DNA from: JABFRZ01 sp964631945
GTDB lineage: Bacteria; Planctomycetota; UBA1135; GCA-002686595
NCBI GenBank assembly: GCA_964631945.1
Contig: CAZWAY010000020.1
Location: forward strand, 1-64,000
DNA length: 64,000 bases
Reading direction: 5' to 3'
The position numbers and the translations under genes are program-made. This document shows, one piece after another, positions 8,610 through 17,320 of this stretch (its first letter is position 1; each line of letters starts with the position of its first letter). Under the pieces are notes generated by a model. The model saw only the letters and a program-made list of their open reading frames with translations, had not been told where the DNA came from and did not search any database.

Positions 8610-8712
8610 GGCGCGCTACTCTACCGACGATGCACGCCGTGCAACGCTCCGTCGCCAGGATCCGCAGCGCGTCGTTGGCGATGGCGAGCGCGATGGCGAG
8701 CGCGCGCCGCCC

Positions 8713-9897
8713 ATGACGAACGCGGCCGACCCCACGCGCGCGGCGCCCGCGCCCGAGAAGAGCCGGCTGCGACGCACCGCCACGCTCGCCCTGCGCCTGG
8801 CCGCGGCGGTCCTGCTCGGGCTGCTCCTGCTGGAGGGAGTCCTGCGCTTCCTCTTGTTCTCCGACACGGCCCTGGCGCGGCGGCTGGGCGCCGAGATCCG
8901 CAAGCCCTGGCTCTATTCCAGCCGCTTCGGCGGGCGCGAGTACTGGAAGCTGGCGGCGCTCATCGACGGCGGGGCGGACGTCCGGCCCGACTTCGATGCA
9001 CGCTTCGGCTGGCTGAAGCCGGAGATCGACCCGCTCACGCTGCGCCACGCCGACGAGCAGGACCTGGCCGGGCGCCGACCGGTGCTCCTGTTCGGCGACT
9101 CCTTCGGCGCCTGCTTCGTCGAGCCAGCGGACTGCTGGCAGGGATTGCTCGAGCGCTCGGCCCTGGGCCGCGAGTACCGACTGCTGAACTATGCGGTGCT
9201 CGGCTACGGGCTCGACCAGATGCTGCTCTTGCTTCGCGCCACGCTCGACCTCCACGCCGAGCTCCGCCCGATCGTGGTGATCGGGATCATGGTCGAGGAC
9301 GACCTCGACCGCTGCTACCTCGGGCTGCGCGACTTCCCGAAGCCCACCTTCACGCTGGAGGGCGAGCAGCTCGTCCTGCATCCGGTGCAGGGTCCCTCGC
9401 GCCTGGAGTACGTGCGCGCCAACCCGCTCGGCATCCACAGCTATGCCTGGCGGCTGTTCCTGATCAACTCCGGCGTGGTGCGCGGCGCGCGCATCCCGGA
9501 CTGGACCGGCGAGACCGGCCACGTGCGCGCCAAGAAGGCCGTCTGCCGCGCGATCCTGGCCGAGATGCAGCGCGAACTCTCGGAGCGCGGGCTCGAGGGC
9601 TTCTTCGTGCTGTTCCACGGACGCCAGGCGCTCCAGTCCCCCGGGCTGTACGCCTGGCAGGAGCCGTTCCTGTACGACGAACTCGGCGCGCGCGGCCTGC
9701 CCTTCGTCTCCTCGCGCCGCTTCCTGCTGGAGGATGCCGCCGCGAACCACACCCCCATCGACGCGGCCTTCATCGCGGAGGGCTGGGGCTTCAACCACTA
9801 CACCGCGCACGCCAACGCGGTCGTGTTCCCGGCCATCGAACAGGGCCTGCGCGGGCAATTCGAGCCCGCCGCTTCCAGCCCGAAGCGCCGCCGCTGA
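8713..9897 (+). CDS. SGNH/GDSL-type membrane-anchored hydrolase-like protein
   Basis: A 394-residue protein with one N-terminal membrane segment (LALRLAAAVLLGLLLLEGVL) and an SGNH-like catalytic core. VLLFGDSFGACFVEPADCW, near residue 130, is the GDS block with the nucleophile serine. AVLGYGLDQMLL follows as a block II-like Gly. Near the C-terminus, AEGWGFNHYTAHAN may provide the block V His. Related proteins act as carbohydrate esterases or O-acetyl-transfer partners at the cell envelope; the substrate is not evident. The frame is open to 8608, but the ATG at 8713 is preferred because the upstream part is arginine-rich and contains a 12-bp tandem duplication (8680-8703). Transcribed divergently from the PVC fusion gene. 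Confidence 0.65.
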   Translation: MTNAADPTRAAPAPEKSRLRRTATLALRLAAAVLLGLLLLEGVLRFLLFSDTALARRLGAEIRKPWLYSSRFGGREYWKLAALIDGGADVRPDFDARFGWLKPEIDPLTLRHADEQDLAGRRPVLLFGDSFGACFVEPADCWQGLLERSALGREYRLLNYAVLGYGLDQMLLLLRATLDLHAELRPIVVIGIMVEDDLDRCYLGLRDFPKPTFTLEGEQLVLHPVQGPSRLEYVRANPLGIHSYAWRLFLINSGVVRGARIPDWTGETGHVRAKKAVCRAILAEMQRELSERGLEGFFVLFHGRQALQSPGLYAWQEPFLYDELGARGLPFVSSRRFLLEDAAANHTPIDAAFIAEGWGFNHYTAHANAVVFPAIEQGLRGQFEPAASSPKRRR

Positions 9898-9922
9898 GCG
9901 GCCGAGCCGCCCTTCCCAAGCT

Positions 9923-10339
9923 CTAGCGCGAACTCCTGGCGCGCGGCGTGAGCGCCAGCAGGTGCTGGATCGCGAAGCGCGGGAAGACCTTGGCGTTCAG
10001 GCGCAGCTCCTCGCCCGCGCTGGTGCGGATGGAGAGCACGAAGGGCGATTCGGTCCGCCCGCTCTCGGTCGCGAGCTCGACCGAGAGGATGTCCTGGAGC
10101 ACGACGCGCCGTTCCCCGCCGAAGGGCGTGGTCAGGGTGAGCTCTCCCTGGCCGACCTGGATGCGGAAGCGCGACAGCCACAGCACCACCACCGCGTACC
10201 CCCCGAGGGGCACCAGCAACGGCTGCCACGGAGCCGCGTTGCGCCACATGGCCGCCAGCCACAGCAGGCTCAGCGCGCCCGTGATCGAGCCGAACACGGC
10301 GTAGGCCGCGGGCGCGGCGCGATAGGTGCGAGTCTCCAT
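9923..10339 (-). CDS. Membrane protein with PH-like cytoplasmic domain
   Basis: A 138-residue protein beginning METRTYRAAPAAYAVFG. Two hydrophobic segments lie at about 10-30 and 38-57 (LLVPLGGYAVVVLWL). They are followed by a beta-rich region (RFRIQVGQGELTLTTPFGGERRVVLQDILSVEL) that resembles the short PH-like domains found after paired membrane helices in many bacterial proteins. The role is unknown. The longer frame extending to 10696 is the reverse of the DUF2007-like gene and is rejected. The gene converges with the SGNH-like gene, whose stop lies 25 bases away. Confidence 0.6.
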   Translation of the reverse strand: METRTYRAAPAAYAVFGSITGALSLLWLAAMWRNAAPWQPLLVPLGGYAVVVLWLSRFRIQVGQGELTLTTPFGGERRVVLQDILSVELATESGRTESPFVLSIRTSAGEELRLNAKVFPRFAIQHLLALTPRARSSR

Positions 10340-10460
10340 CCTGTTCCCCGCGGGCCTTCTCGTGCCGCGGGGCCGGCGATCTTGAGCTCGCGCGCCCGTC
10401 GTTCGCGAGCCGTACACGTCCCGCGAGCGGGACGGAGGGCGCGGCGCTACACTCGCGCGC

Positions 10461-10703
10461 GTGGTGAACCCTTCCGGTGCCGAGCTCGCCTTCGCCGGCC
10501 CGCTCGTGAATGCGCAGCTCGCCTGGTCGGCCCTGCGTGGGCACGGGCTCGAGGCGTGGTTGCTCGACCAGACCCAGGGCAACCTGTACGCGGTCGGCAA
10601 CGTGATGGTCACCGTGCGCAGCGCGGACCTGCTGCGCGCGCGGGAGATCCTGGAAGGGCTCGGGCTGAGCTCGCGGCGGCCGGGCGGGACGCCCACTCCC
10701 TAG
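10461..10703 (+). CDS. DUF2007-like small protein
   Basis: An 80-residue protein starting at GTG 10461. The pattern PLVNAQLAWSALRGHGLEAWLLDQ, then NLYAVGNVMVTVRSADLLRAREIL, matches the small alpha/beta domain annotated as DUF2007 or putative signal-transducing protein, which resembles PII-like folds. Proteins of this family are typically 65-90 residues, and no partner is established. It is divergent from the membrane protein at 9923-10339 and converges with the Gfo/Idh/MocA gene. Confidence 0.65.
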   Translation: MVNPSGAELAFAGPLVNAQLAWSALRGHGLEAWLLDQTQGNLYAVGNVMVTVRSADLLRAREILEGLGLSSRRPGGTPTP

Positions 10704-10722
10704 CCAGCCTAGCTGGCCGCGT

Positions 10723-12204
10723 CTACACCGGCGGCAGGACGAACGGCGCGCGGTAGCTCCCCGCCAGCAGTGCGTCGGCGCGGGCGTCGTCCTTGAAGGT
10801 CCCGCGCTCCTGGTCGAGCGTGAGGCGCGGCCCCAGGTCGACTTCGGTCGTGAGCAGGTCCACGCCGTTCTGGTCGAGGTGCGCGAACATGCGCTCGGCG
10901 GTGGCGGTCAGGACCGCGCGCTTGTCGAGCTCCGCCAGCAGGTCGTCGCGCACCCGCTTGCGACCGAGGCGCTGGGAGATGCTGGCGAGGTGCACCAGGC
11001 CGCTCGTGCGCGCACCGACCTCGATGCCGGCGTGCTGATCGGCGACGCGGCGGCTGCGCAGGGCCGCGACCCAGTTCGCGAAGGGCTCGCCAGCGCCCTC
11101 CCAGCGACGGATCTCCTGGCCCTCGTCGTCGCACGCGATCGCCAGCTGCTCGCCGTGGATGCGCAGGGTCCCGTGCGCGCAGTGCACGACCACGCCGACG
11201 CGCACGCCCAGCGTGTCGTCCATGGCCGCGGCCCAGTCGCCGGCCCGGGCCGCGCTGTTCCTGGGCAGGCCGCGCACCTCGAGCAGGATCGGCACGGGCT
11301 CGAAGGCGTAGTGCACGAGCTGGGTGTTGGGCGTCTCGCCGTCGTCGGCGTAGCCGAAGCGACCGCCGAGGGCGAGCACGCTCGCGGGCAGGCCCTCGGC
11401 GCCGGCGACCCAGCGCGCGATGTCCAGCACGTGCGCGGCGCCACTCCCGAGCTCGCCCTCCCCGTAGGCGTAGAGCCAGCGCCAGTCGCGGTGCAGCTTG
11501 GCGCGCTGCAACGGCAAGAGCGGCCCCGGCCCGCACCACAGGTCGTAGTCCACGACCTCGGGCACGCGCTTGGCTCCCCTGGTCGTGCCGATCGACGGGC
11601 GCGGGTCGTAGTCGAGCGCGCGCGCGAGCTCGAGCGCCCCCAGGTTGCCGGCGCGCAGCCACTCGATGGCCGCCGCCAGGGCCGGGCTGGAGCGCGCCTG
11701 CAGGCCGCTCTGCACGATGCGGCCGTGCTTGTGGGCGGCCGTGACCACGCGCGCGCCCTCGGCGAAGGTGTGCGTGACCGGACTCTCGACGTACACGTCC
11801 TTCTCGGCCTGGCAGGCCCAGATCGTCTGCAGCGCGTGCCAGTGGTCGGGCGTCGCCAGCGTGACCGCGTCCAGGTCGGTGCGCTCGAGCAGGCGCCGGA
11901 AGTCGGTCTCCGCACTGGCCGAACCGCCGCGCTCGCGCAGCCGGCGCAGCTCGCGGCCCAGCACGAACTCGTCCACGTCGCACAGGGCCACGATGCGCAC
12001 CCCGGGCAGCGCGCGCAGGGCCTCGACGTGGGCCGCGCCGCGCCCGTTCAGGCCGACCACGGCCACGGCGAGCTCGTCGCTGCGGTGGCGCGCGAGGCGC
12101 GGCACGCGCGCGCCGGCGTAGGCCGCCAGCGAGCCCTGCACGAAGCCGCGCCGGCTGAGGACGGGACGCGCGCCCAGCCCGCGCCGATCCGCGCGCGCGC
12201 TCAC
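10723..12204 (-). CDS. Gfo/Idh/MocA family oxidoreductase, Tat-exported
   Basis: 493 residues. The N-terminus has a twin-arginine leader (LSRRGFVQGSLAAYAG). The Rossmann domain follows: LAVAVVGLNGRGAAHVEAL (GxGxxG variant), VRIVALCDVDEF, and LATPDHWHALQTIWACQAEKDVYVESP, which holds the E[KS]P-type loop with the usual Lys changed to Ser in VESP. The C-terminal half is the alpha/beta GFO_IDH_MocA_C domain. Periplasmic members are numerous in planctomycetes and act on sugars or sugar acids with tightly bound NAD(P). The GTG start overlaps the stop of the bacterioferritin gene by 4 bases (GTGA), so the two genes are translationally coupled. The changed Lys in the EKP motif may affect catalysis. 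Confidence 0.85.
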   Translation of the reverse strand: MSARADRRGLGARPVLSRRGFVQGSLAAYAGARVPRLARHRSDELAVAVVGLNGRGAAHVEALRALPGVRIVALCDVDEFVLGRELRRLRERGGSASAETDFRRLLERTDLDAVTLATPDHWHALQTIWACQAEKDVYVESPVTHTFAEGARVVTAAHKHGRIVQSGLQARSSPALAAAIEWLRAGNLGALELARALDYDPRPSIGTTRGAKRVPEVVDYDLWCGPGPLLPLQRAKLHRDWRWLYAYGEGELGSGAAHVLDIARWVAGAEGLPASVLALGGRFGYADDGETPNTQLVHYAFEPVPILLEVRGLPRNSAARAGDWAAAMDDTLGVRVGVVVHCAHGTLRIHGEQLAIACDDEGQEIRRWEGAGEPFANWVAALRSRRVADQHAGIEVGARTSGLVHLASISQRLGRKRVRDDLLAELDKRAVLTATAERMFAHLDQNGVDLLTTEVDLGPRLTLDQERGTFKDDARADALLAGSYRAPFVLPPV

Positions 12205-12695
12205 TTCTTCGCGCGGCTCCCCGTGCCCCTGGCGCCCTTCTCGCCCGGGCGCGCGGCGAAGGTCCCGATGTCGCCCGGCGCGCGCAGCATCTTGTCGACC
12301 TCGCCCAGGTGCCGCTCCTCCTCGGCGATCATCTTGCGCGCGTACTCCTCCAGCATGACCGACTCGCCCGCCACGGTCGCGAGCAGCTGCTTGTAGAGCG
12401 CCAGGCTCTGCTGCTCGTGCTCCATCGACTCGCGCAGGATCGCGCCGATGTCGTGCTCGTGGGTCTCGAGCAGCGGCCCGATCCCGAGCGAAGGGTGCGC
12501 GCCGAGCTGCGTCACGAGCTCGCCGGCCTCGGTCGCGTGCGCCATCGAGGTGGTGGCCTCGCCGCGCAGCCAGCTCACGATCGGGATGCGGTTGTAGCCG
12601 TAGACCATCAGCGAGTAGTGCGTGTACCGCACCACCCCGGCCAGCTCCATCTCCATGATCTCGTTGAGCAGATCGACGATCGCCTGGGTCTTCAT
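12201..12695 (-). CDS. bfr: Bacterioferritin-like protein
   Basis: A 164-residue four-helix ferritin-like protein starting at ATG 12695, preceded by GGAGG. Helix A contains EIMEMELAGVVRYTHYS. Helix B contains MAHATEAGELVTQLGAHPSL, the equivalent of the bacterioferritin KHADRYI region. Helix C contains MEHEQQSLALYKQLL, and helix D EEERHLGEVDKML. The Glu and ExxH residues that form a di-iron ferroxidase centre are present. Length fits bacterioferritin (about 155-160) plus a lysine/arginine-rich tail. It probably stores or detoxifies iron in the cytoplasm. Why it is coupled to an exported Gfo/Idh/MocA oxidoreductase is unclear. Confidence 0.82.
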   Translation of the reverse strand: MKTQAIVDLLNEIMEMELAGVVRYTHYSLMVYGYNRIPIVSWLRGEATTSMAHATEAGELVTQLGAHPSLGIGPLLETHEHDIGAILRESMEHEQQSLALYKQLLATVAGESVMLEEYARKMIAEEERHLGEVDKMLRAPGDIGTFAARPGEKGARGTGSRAKK

Positions 12696-12798
12696 GCGCG
12701 CCTCCTTGGGCGCGCGGATCCTACTCCGGCGTCGCGCGGCGCTCAACGCGCGCGGGTGCGCGGATCGGCATGAGCTCCTGCGCGGGCCGGCGTCTAGA

Positions 12799-13269
12799 AT
12801 GGAGCGCATGTGGAGCGCGCGTCCCGAGGGCTGGCTGTCGCGCTGCTACCGCATCGAGGAGCGCGGCCAGCTCGTCGGCCGGCTCGAGTTCGGCCTGTGG
12901 AGCGAGCACGGCACGCTCGAGCTCGGCGAACGCCGCCTGTCGATCCAGCGCGAGGGCCTGTGGAAGCCGCAGCACCACCTCGTCGAGGGCGGGACGCGTC
13001 GCGCCAGCGCGCGTTCCACCGGCTTCTGGCGCCGCGGGTTCGTGTTGACGGACGGGAACGACGAATACCACCTCGCCCCGAGCTCGCTCACGCGCCGCTC
13101 GTTCGCACTCACGCGCGCCGGACGCGCCCTCGGCGGAGTCCGCCCGCTCGGGCTCTTCAGTCGCAGCGCCGAGCTCACGCTAGACGAGGAGCTCGCCCCC
13201 GAGCTGCGCCTCTTCGCCTTCTGGCTGGTGGTCGTCGCCTGGCGCCGCGCGGCCGCGGCGGCGAGCTAG
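12799..13269 (+). CDS. Hypothetical protein, divergent from bacterioferritin
   Basis: 156 residues from ATG 12799 (a second in-frame ATG is at 12808). The protein is beta-rich and basic (CYRIEERGQLVGRLEFGLWSE; FWRRGFVLTDGNDEYHLAP) and ends in a hydrophobic helix, LRLFAFWLVVVAWRRAAAAAS, that could be a C-terminal membrane anchor or amphipathic tail. I recognise no family. It may resemble intracellular beta-sandwich proteins that follow a tubby-like pattern, but that is only a guess. Conserved aromatic and glycine spacing supports it as a real gene. Confidence 0.5.
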   Translation: MERMWSARPEGWLSRCYRIEERGQLVGRLEFGLWSEHGTLELGERRLSIQREGLWKPQHHLVEGGTRRASARSTGFWRRGFVLTDGNDEYHLAPSSLTRRSFALTRAGRALGGVRPLGLFSRSAELTLDEELAPELRLFAFWLVVVAWRRAAAAAS

Positions 13270-13400
13270 TCCGGGCGCCCCACGGGCGCGCCGGTACATT
13301 GGGATGTCCTAAACCGGGCCCCGGCGCGGGCTTGGGAATGGAGGCCTGGATCCCGGCCGAACAGGGCCTTGGCGAGGCTGTCTATTCATTTGCAGCTTTC

Positions 13401-13406
13401 TATGAT
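13401..13406 (+). promoter_or_regulatory. Candidate -10 element upstream of the acyltransferase gene
   Basis: TATGAT lies in a short AT-richer island (13379-13406) 62 bases before the ATG at 13468. No good -35 match is seen 16-18 bases upstream, so the evidence is the hexamer and local composition only. Confidence 0.3.
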
Positions 13407-13467
13407 CCCGTCCCTCGGGCGGCGGGAAGGGCTCGTCCTCGAGGGGGTCCGGGTCACAGGGGGTCAC

Positions 13468-14751
13468 ATGCAGCCGTCCGGGGGTCGGACAGGGGAAGAG
13501 GCGTCGAGTTTGCGCTCGGCACGCCGACGGAACGCGCGCCTCGCGGCGGCGGACCCGGGGGTGGCGCGGCCGTCGGGGCAGGGTCGGGCTCGCCGGGAGC
13601 CCTGGACGCCCACCGGGCTCGCCCCGCGCGTGCTGCGCGAGACGCAGGCGCTGGAGGGCGTGCGCGAGCTCTGGTCGGCGCAACAGCGCCATCCGTGGAG
13701 CGACCTCGACTTCACGCTGTCCTGCGCCGCGCGCGAGAGCGGCTTCGTGCGGCCCCACGTCCTGGTCCTCGAGGAAGACGGGCGAGCGCAGGCCTTGCTC
13801 GTCGCGAGCCTGCGCGACGAGGAGCTCGCCTGGCGCCTCGGGAGTCGCGCGCTGCTGCGCTCCAGGGCGCGGGTCCTGCGCGTCGCGACCGGCGGCCTGC
13901 TGGGGCTCGACAGCGCGGAGCGAGCGCGAGCCGTGGCGCGCGAGCTGCTCGCGAGCCTGGAGCGCGGCGAGGCCGACGCACTGTACCTGCACGAGGTCGA
14001 GCGCGGGGCGCCGCTCCTGAGCGAGCTCGCGCGTCAGCCCGGCGTGCTGCAGCGCGATCCCCTGCGGCGACCGGTCACCGGCTGGGCCCTGGACCTGCCG
14101 GGCTCCTACCAGGAGTTCCGCCAGGGGCTCTCGAAGAAGACCCGCACCAACCTCAACTACACGGCCAACCTGATCCAGCGCCGGCTCGGGGCCGAGCTGG
14201 CGCTGGTGTGCTACCAGAGGCCGGCGGACCTCGAGCTCTTGCTGCGCGACAGCGAGGAGCTCGCGCGGCGGACCTACGGACGGCGCGCCGGGATCGGGTT
14301 CGCCGACACCCCGTCCGCGCGCCGGGTGCTGGGCCACGCCCTGGCGCACGGCTGGCTGCGCGCGCACGTGCTGTACGCCGGAGCGCGGCCGATCGCGTTC
14401 TCACACGGCCTCGTCTACGGACGCACGTTCTTCGGTCGGCACACGGGCTTCGACCCCGCCTTCGCCGACCTGCGGCCGGGCGTGTTCCTGCTGGCGCGCA
14501 TCATCGAGGAACTGTGTCGGGAGCGCACCGTCGACTGCATCGACTTCGGCGTCATGGACAACGAGTTCAAGCGCTCCTTCGGGACGCGGCGCTACGAGCG
14601 GGTCTCGACCTATGTCTTCGCGCGCGGCTGGAAGGGCGTCCGCCTGGCGCTCGGGCGCGCGCTGGTCGGCGGGCTCGACCAAGTGGCACGCGCCGCCCTC
14701 GGCGCGAGTCGCGCGCGCCGCCTGGCGCGGCGGATCTTCGCGCGAGCCTGA
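13468..14751 (+). CDS. FemAB/CelD-like GNAT-fold acyltransferase
   Basis: About 427 residues, starting at ATG 13468; the frame is open further upstream. The N-terminal half carries a degenerate GNAT domain (VLVLEEDGRAQALLVASLRD). The C-terminal half carries the better GNAT signature: FRQGLSKKTRTNLNYTANLI, then AHVLYAGARPIAFSHGLVYG, FDPAFADLRPGVFLLARIIE and IDFGVMDNEFKRSFGT. This double-GNAT pattern is typical of CelD/BcsL or FemAB-like proteins that transfer acyl or aminoacyl groups to polysaccharides, lipids or cell-wall precursors. It converges with the Rieske-flavodoxin gene (16 bases between stops). Substrate unknown. Confidence 0.75.
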   Translation: MQPSGGRTGEEASSLRSARRRNARLAAADPGVARPSGQGRARREPWTPTGLAPRVLRETQALEGVRELWSAQQRHPWSDLDFTLSCAARESGFVRPHVLVLEEDGRAQALLVASLRDEELAWRLGSRALLRSRARVLRVATGGLLGLDSAERARAVARELLASLERGEADALYLHEVERGAPLLSELARQPGVLQRDPLRRPVTGWALDLPGSYQEFRQGLSKKTRTNLNYTANLIQRRLGAELALVCYQRPADLELLLRDSEELARRTYGRRAGIGFADTPSARRVLGHALAHGWLRAHVLYAGARPIAFSHGLVYGRTFFGRHTGFDPAFADLRPGVFLLARIIEELCRERTVDCIDFGVMDNEFKRSFGTRRYERVSTYVFARGWKGVRLALGRALVGGLDQVARAALGASRARRLARRIFARA

Positions 14752-14767
14752 GGGCTGCGGTCTCGCG

Positions 14768-15868
14768 CTACTCGCGCGCGCGTTCGTGGTGCGCCTTGCG
14801 GCCGCCGCGCGGGACCTTGGCGGCGCACAGGCTGGTCTGCTTCAGGCGCCGCGAGAGCTCGACCGCGCGTTCGAGCAGCGCGTTCGTGCCCTCGCGCAGC
14901 TCGGCGCTCGCCTGCACGCTGCGCACGTTGTTCTCCATGTCCTCGGCCGACCAGCCGCGGCTGTGGGCGACGTAGGGGAAGGCCGGGAAGACGCAGCCGA
15001 TCTCGGCGAAGAAGCCCAGCATCGAGCCGGCCACGGCCTGCACGTTGTCCTGGCCGCCGGTGATGATGAAACCGGCCACCTTGTCGCGGATCAGGACGCG
15101 GTCGCGGATCGTGATCTGGTTCTGCACGCAGTTCATGCGCTCGACCATCTTCTGGTAGAGCGAGCCGGCCGCGCCCCAGCGGATCGGTGTCGCCACCAGG
15201 ATCACGTCGGCCCAGTGCACCAGGCCCTCGTAGACCTGCTCCATCTGGTCCTTGGGATCCAGCTGCGTGATCGAGCACGGCCAGGTGCAGGCCTGCGCGC
15301 TCTTCGAGTAGAAGCCCTCGCAGGCGCGGAAGGCCAGCTCGTGCAGCTTGATCAGGCGCGTCTCGAGCCCGAGCCCGGTGCGCGCGTGCGCCAGCGCGCT
15401 CTCGAGCAGGATCTCCGAGGTCGACGGACGCGGATGGCCCTTGTCCATGTTGGTGGTCGAGATCCCGAGCACGCGCGGCGGCCCGTCGTGGTGCTCGGGC
15501 TCGCGCTCCAGCGGGTGCGGATCGTGCGGCAGCTTGTTGCGCTTGGTCACCGGATCGGCGCTGACCAGCACGCGCCCGTTCTCGAGCTTGACCTCGTGGC
15601 GCGGTACGCAGTCGGCCTCGTAACCGGGCTCGCCCTCGCCCGTGGTGCGGTGGAACTTGTAGTAGTGCCACGGGCACACCACGTACTCGCCCTCGAGCGT
15701 GCCCTGTCCGAGCGGCCCGCCCACGTGGTTGCAGACGCCCGAGATCGCCCCGAAGCGCCCGCCCTGGAAGGAGAGCGCGGCCTTCTTGCGCCCGAGCGTG
15801 ACCTCCTGCAGCGCCTGCTTGCCGAGCTCGTCCGCCGCCCCGACGTCGATCCAGTTCTCTTTCGACAT
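14768..15868 (-). CDS. Rieske [2Fe-2S] - flavodoxin/FMN-reductase fusion
   Basis: 366 residues from ATG 15868. Residues 5-115 form a Rieske ferredoxin with CNHVGGPLG (C46, H48) and CPWHYYKF (C65, H68), the C-x-H ... C-x2-H set for a [2Fe-2S] cluster. From about residue 130 a NADPH-dependent FMN reductase/flavodoxin-like domain follows: RVLGISTTN phosphate-binding loop, WADVILVATPIRWGAAG and GFIITGGQDNVQAVAG. The fusion could move electrons between NAD(P)H, FMN and the cluster within one chain. The two domains are joined by a linker rich in Pro, His and Glu. A GTG-like start 33 bases upstream is possible. Divergent from the symporter gene, 67 bases away. The physiological partner is unknown. 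Confidence 0.82.
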   Translation of the reverse strand: MSKENWIDVGAADELGKQALQEVTLGRKKAALSFQGGRFGAISGVCNHVGGPLGQGTLEGEYVVCPWHYYKFHRTTGEGEPGYEADCVPRHEVKLENGRVLVSADPVTKRNKLPHDPHPLEREPEHHDGPPRVLGISTTNMDKGHPRPSTSEILLESALAHARTGLGLETRLIKLHELAFRACEGFYSKSAQACTWPCSITQLDPKDQMEQVYEGLVHWADVILVATPIRWGAAGSLYQKMVERMNCVQNQITIRDRVLIRDKVAGFIITGGQDNVQAVAGSMLGFFAEIGCVFPAFPYVAHSRGWSAEDMENNVRSVQASAELREGTNALLERAVELSRRLKQTSLCAAKVPRGGRKAHHERARE

Positions 15869-15935
15869 GGCGGGAATCCTAGCGTCGCCCCGCGTTGACA
15901 AGCGCCCCCCGGCACGCGAGCCTGCCGCGCCTCGC

Positions 15936-17297
15936 GTGAATCCCCTGCTGCTCGCGCTCCTCGCCTACGTCGGGCTCCAGCTCGCGATCGGCTGGTGGGT
16001 CTCGCGCCGCATCCGCACCGAGGACGACTACCTGGTGGCGGGGCGGCGCATGGGACCGCTGCTCGCGAGCGGGACGATCTTCGCCACCTGGTTCGGGGCC
16101 GAGACCTGCCTCGGCGGCGCGGGCGGGGCATACGCGCACGGGGTCTCGCTCGGCACGGCCGAGCCCTTCGCCTACGGGCTGTGCATCGTGTTCCTCGGGC
16201 TCGTGTTCGCGACGCGCCTGTGGAAGCTGCGCCTCACCACGCTCGGCGACTTCTTCCGCGCGCGCTACTCGCGCGGGGTGGAGCAGCTGGCGGTGCTCCT
16301 GATGATCCCGACCTCGCTCCTGTGGGCGGCGGCGCAGGTGCGCGCCTTCGGGCAGGTCCTGGCCTCGGCTGGCGGCCTGCGCGTCGAGCTCGCGATCGCG
16401 CTGGCGGCCGGCATCGTGGTGGTGTACACGGCCGCGGGCGGATTGCTGGCGGACGCGATCACGGACCTCGTGCAGGGCGTGTGCCTGGTGCTCGGGCTGG
16501 TCGTGATCCTGTTCGGCGTGGTGCAGGGCGCGGGCGGCTGGCAGGCGACGCTCGCGGCCATCGGGCCGGAGCGCCTGCGGCTCGCGCCGGCGGAGGGTGG
16601 CTCGGCCTTCGCGCTGCTCGAGGCCTGGTGCGTGCCGATCCTCGGCTCGGTCGTGGCGCAGGAGCTGGTGGTGCGCGTGAGCGCCTCGCGCTCGGCCGCG
16701 GTCGCGCGCGGCGCGGCGCTGGCGGGCGGCGGGCTGTACCTCGCCATCGGACTGATCCCGGTCTTCCTGGGCCTGGCCGGAGCCGCGCTGGTGCCCGGAC
16801 TCGAGCACGAGGAGTCCGTCCTGCCCGAGCTCGCGCGCCTGCACCTCGCGCCGTTCGCCTACGCACTCTTCGCGGGCGCGCTGGTCTCGGCCATCCTCTC
16901 GACCGTGGACAGCACGCTCCTGGTGTGCTCGTCGCTGCTGGTGCACAACCTGGTGCTGCCGCGCCTCCCGGCCGCCAGCGAACGCCTCAAGGTGCGCCTG
17001 GCGCGCCTCGGCGTGGTGGCCTTCGGCCTGGCGGCCTTCGCGCTCGCGCTGGTGGGCGAGAGCGTGTCACGGCTGGTCGAGCTGGCCTCCTCGCTCGGCA
17101 GCGCGGGCCTGTTCGTGATCCTCGTGCTCGGCCTGTTCACGCGCCGCGGCGGTGCGCCCAGTGCCTACGCCGCGCTGCTGGTGGGACTGGCGGCGTTCCT
17201 GGGCGCGAACCTCGGTGGAGCGGAGTACCCGTTCCTGCTGTCGCTCGCGTCGGCCTTCGCGGCCTTCGGGTTCCTCGCGCGCCGCCGCACGGGCTGA
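15936..17297 (+). CDS. Sodium:solute symporter (SSS) family protein
   Basis: 453 residues starting at GTG 15936 just before the first membrane segment (LLLALLAYVGLQLAIGWWVS). About twelve hydrophobic segments follow. The SSS landmarks are present: EDDYLVAGRRMGPLLASGTIFATWFGAET in TM1-2, LTTLGDFFRARYSRGVEQL in the loop and YTAAGGLLADAITDLVQG in TM5. These transporters import sugars, amino acids, organic acids or other solutes with Na+. The substrate cannot be deduced. At 453 residues it is on the short side for the family. The frame is open to 15699, but that part lies opposite the Rieske domain and is not hydrophobic. Confidence 0.85.
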   Translation: MNPLLLALLAYVGLQLAIGWWVSRRIRTEDDYLVAGRRMGPLLASGTIFATWFGAETCLGGAGGAYAHGVSLGTAEPFAYGLCIVFLGLVFATRLWKLRLTTLGDFFRARYSRGVEQLAVLLMIPTSLLWAAAQVRAFGQVLASAGGLRVELAIALAAGIVVVYTAAGGLLADAITDLVQGVCLVLGLVVILFGVVQGAGGWQATLAAIGPERLRLAPAEGGSAFALLEAWCVPILGSVVAQELVVRVSASRSAAVARGAALAGGGLYLAIGLIPVFLGLAGAALVPGLEHEESVLPELARLHLAPFAYALFAGALVSAILSTVDSTLLVCSSLLVHNLVLPRLPAASERLKVRLARLGVVAFGLAAFALALVGESVSRLVELASSLGSAGLFVILVLGLFTRRGGAPSAYAALLVGLAAFLGANLGGAEYPFLLSLASAFAAFGFLARRRTG

Positions 17298-17320
17298 AGG
17301 AGCGGGCGCGCCGGGGCTCC

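Noticed and set aside
4722..9926. A 1734-codon plus-strand frame across the DUF1080-cytochrome and SGNH genes
   Set aside because: It is antisense to one well-supported gene and out of frame with another, and has shadow-like composition. No RBS or family supports it.
9930..10696. Extended 257-codon version of the PH-like membrane protein
   Set aside because: The first 119 codons are antisense to the DUF2007-like gene. The METRTYR start gives a compact two-helix protein.
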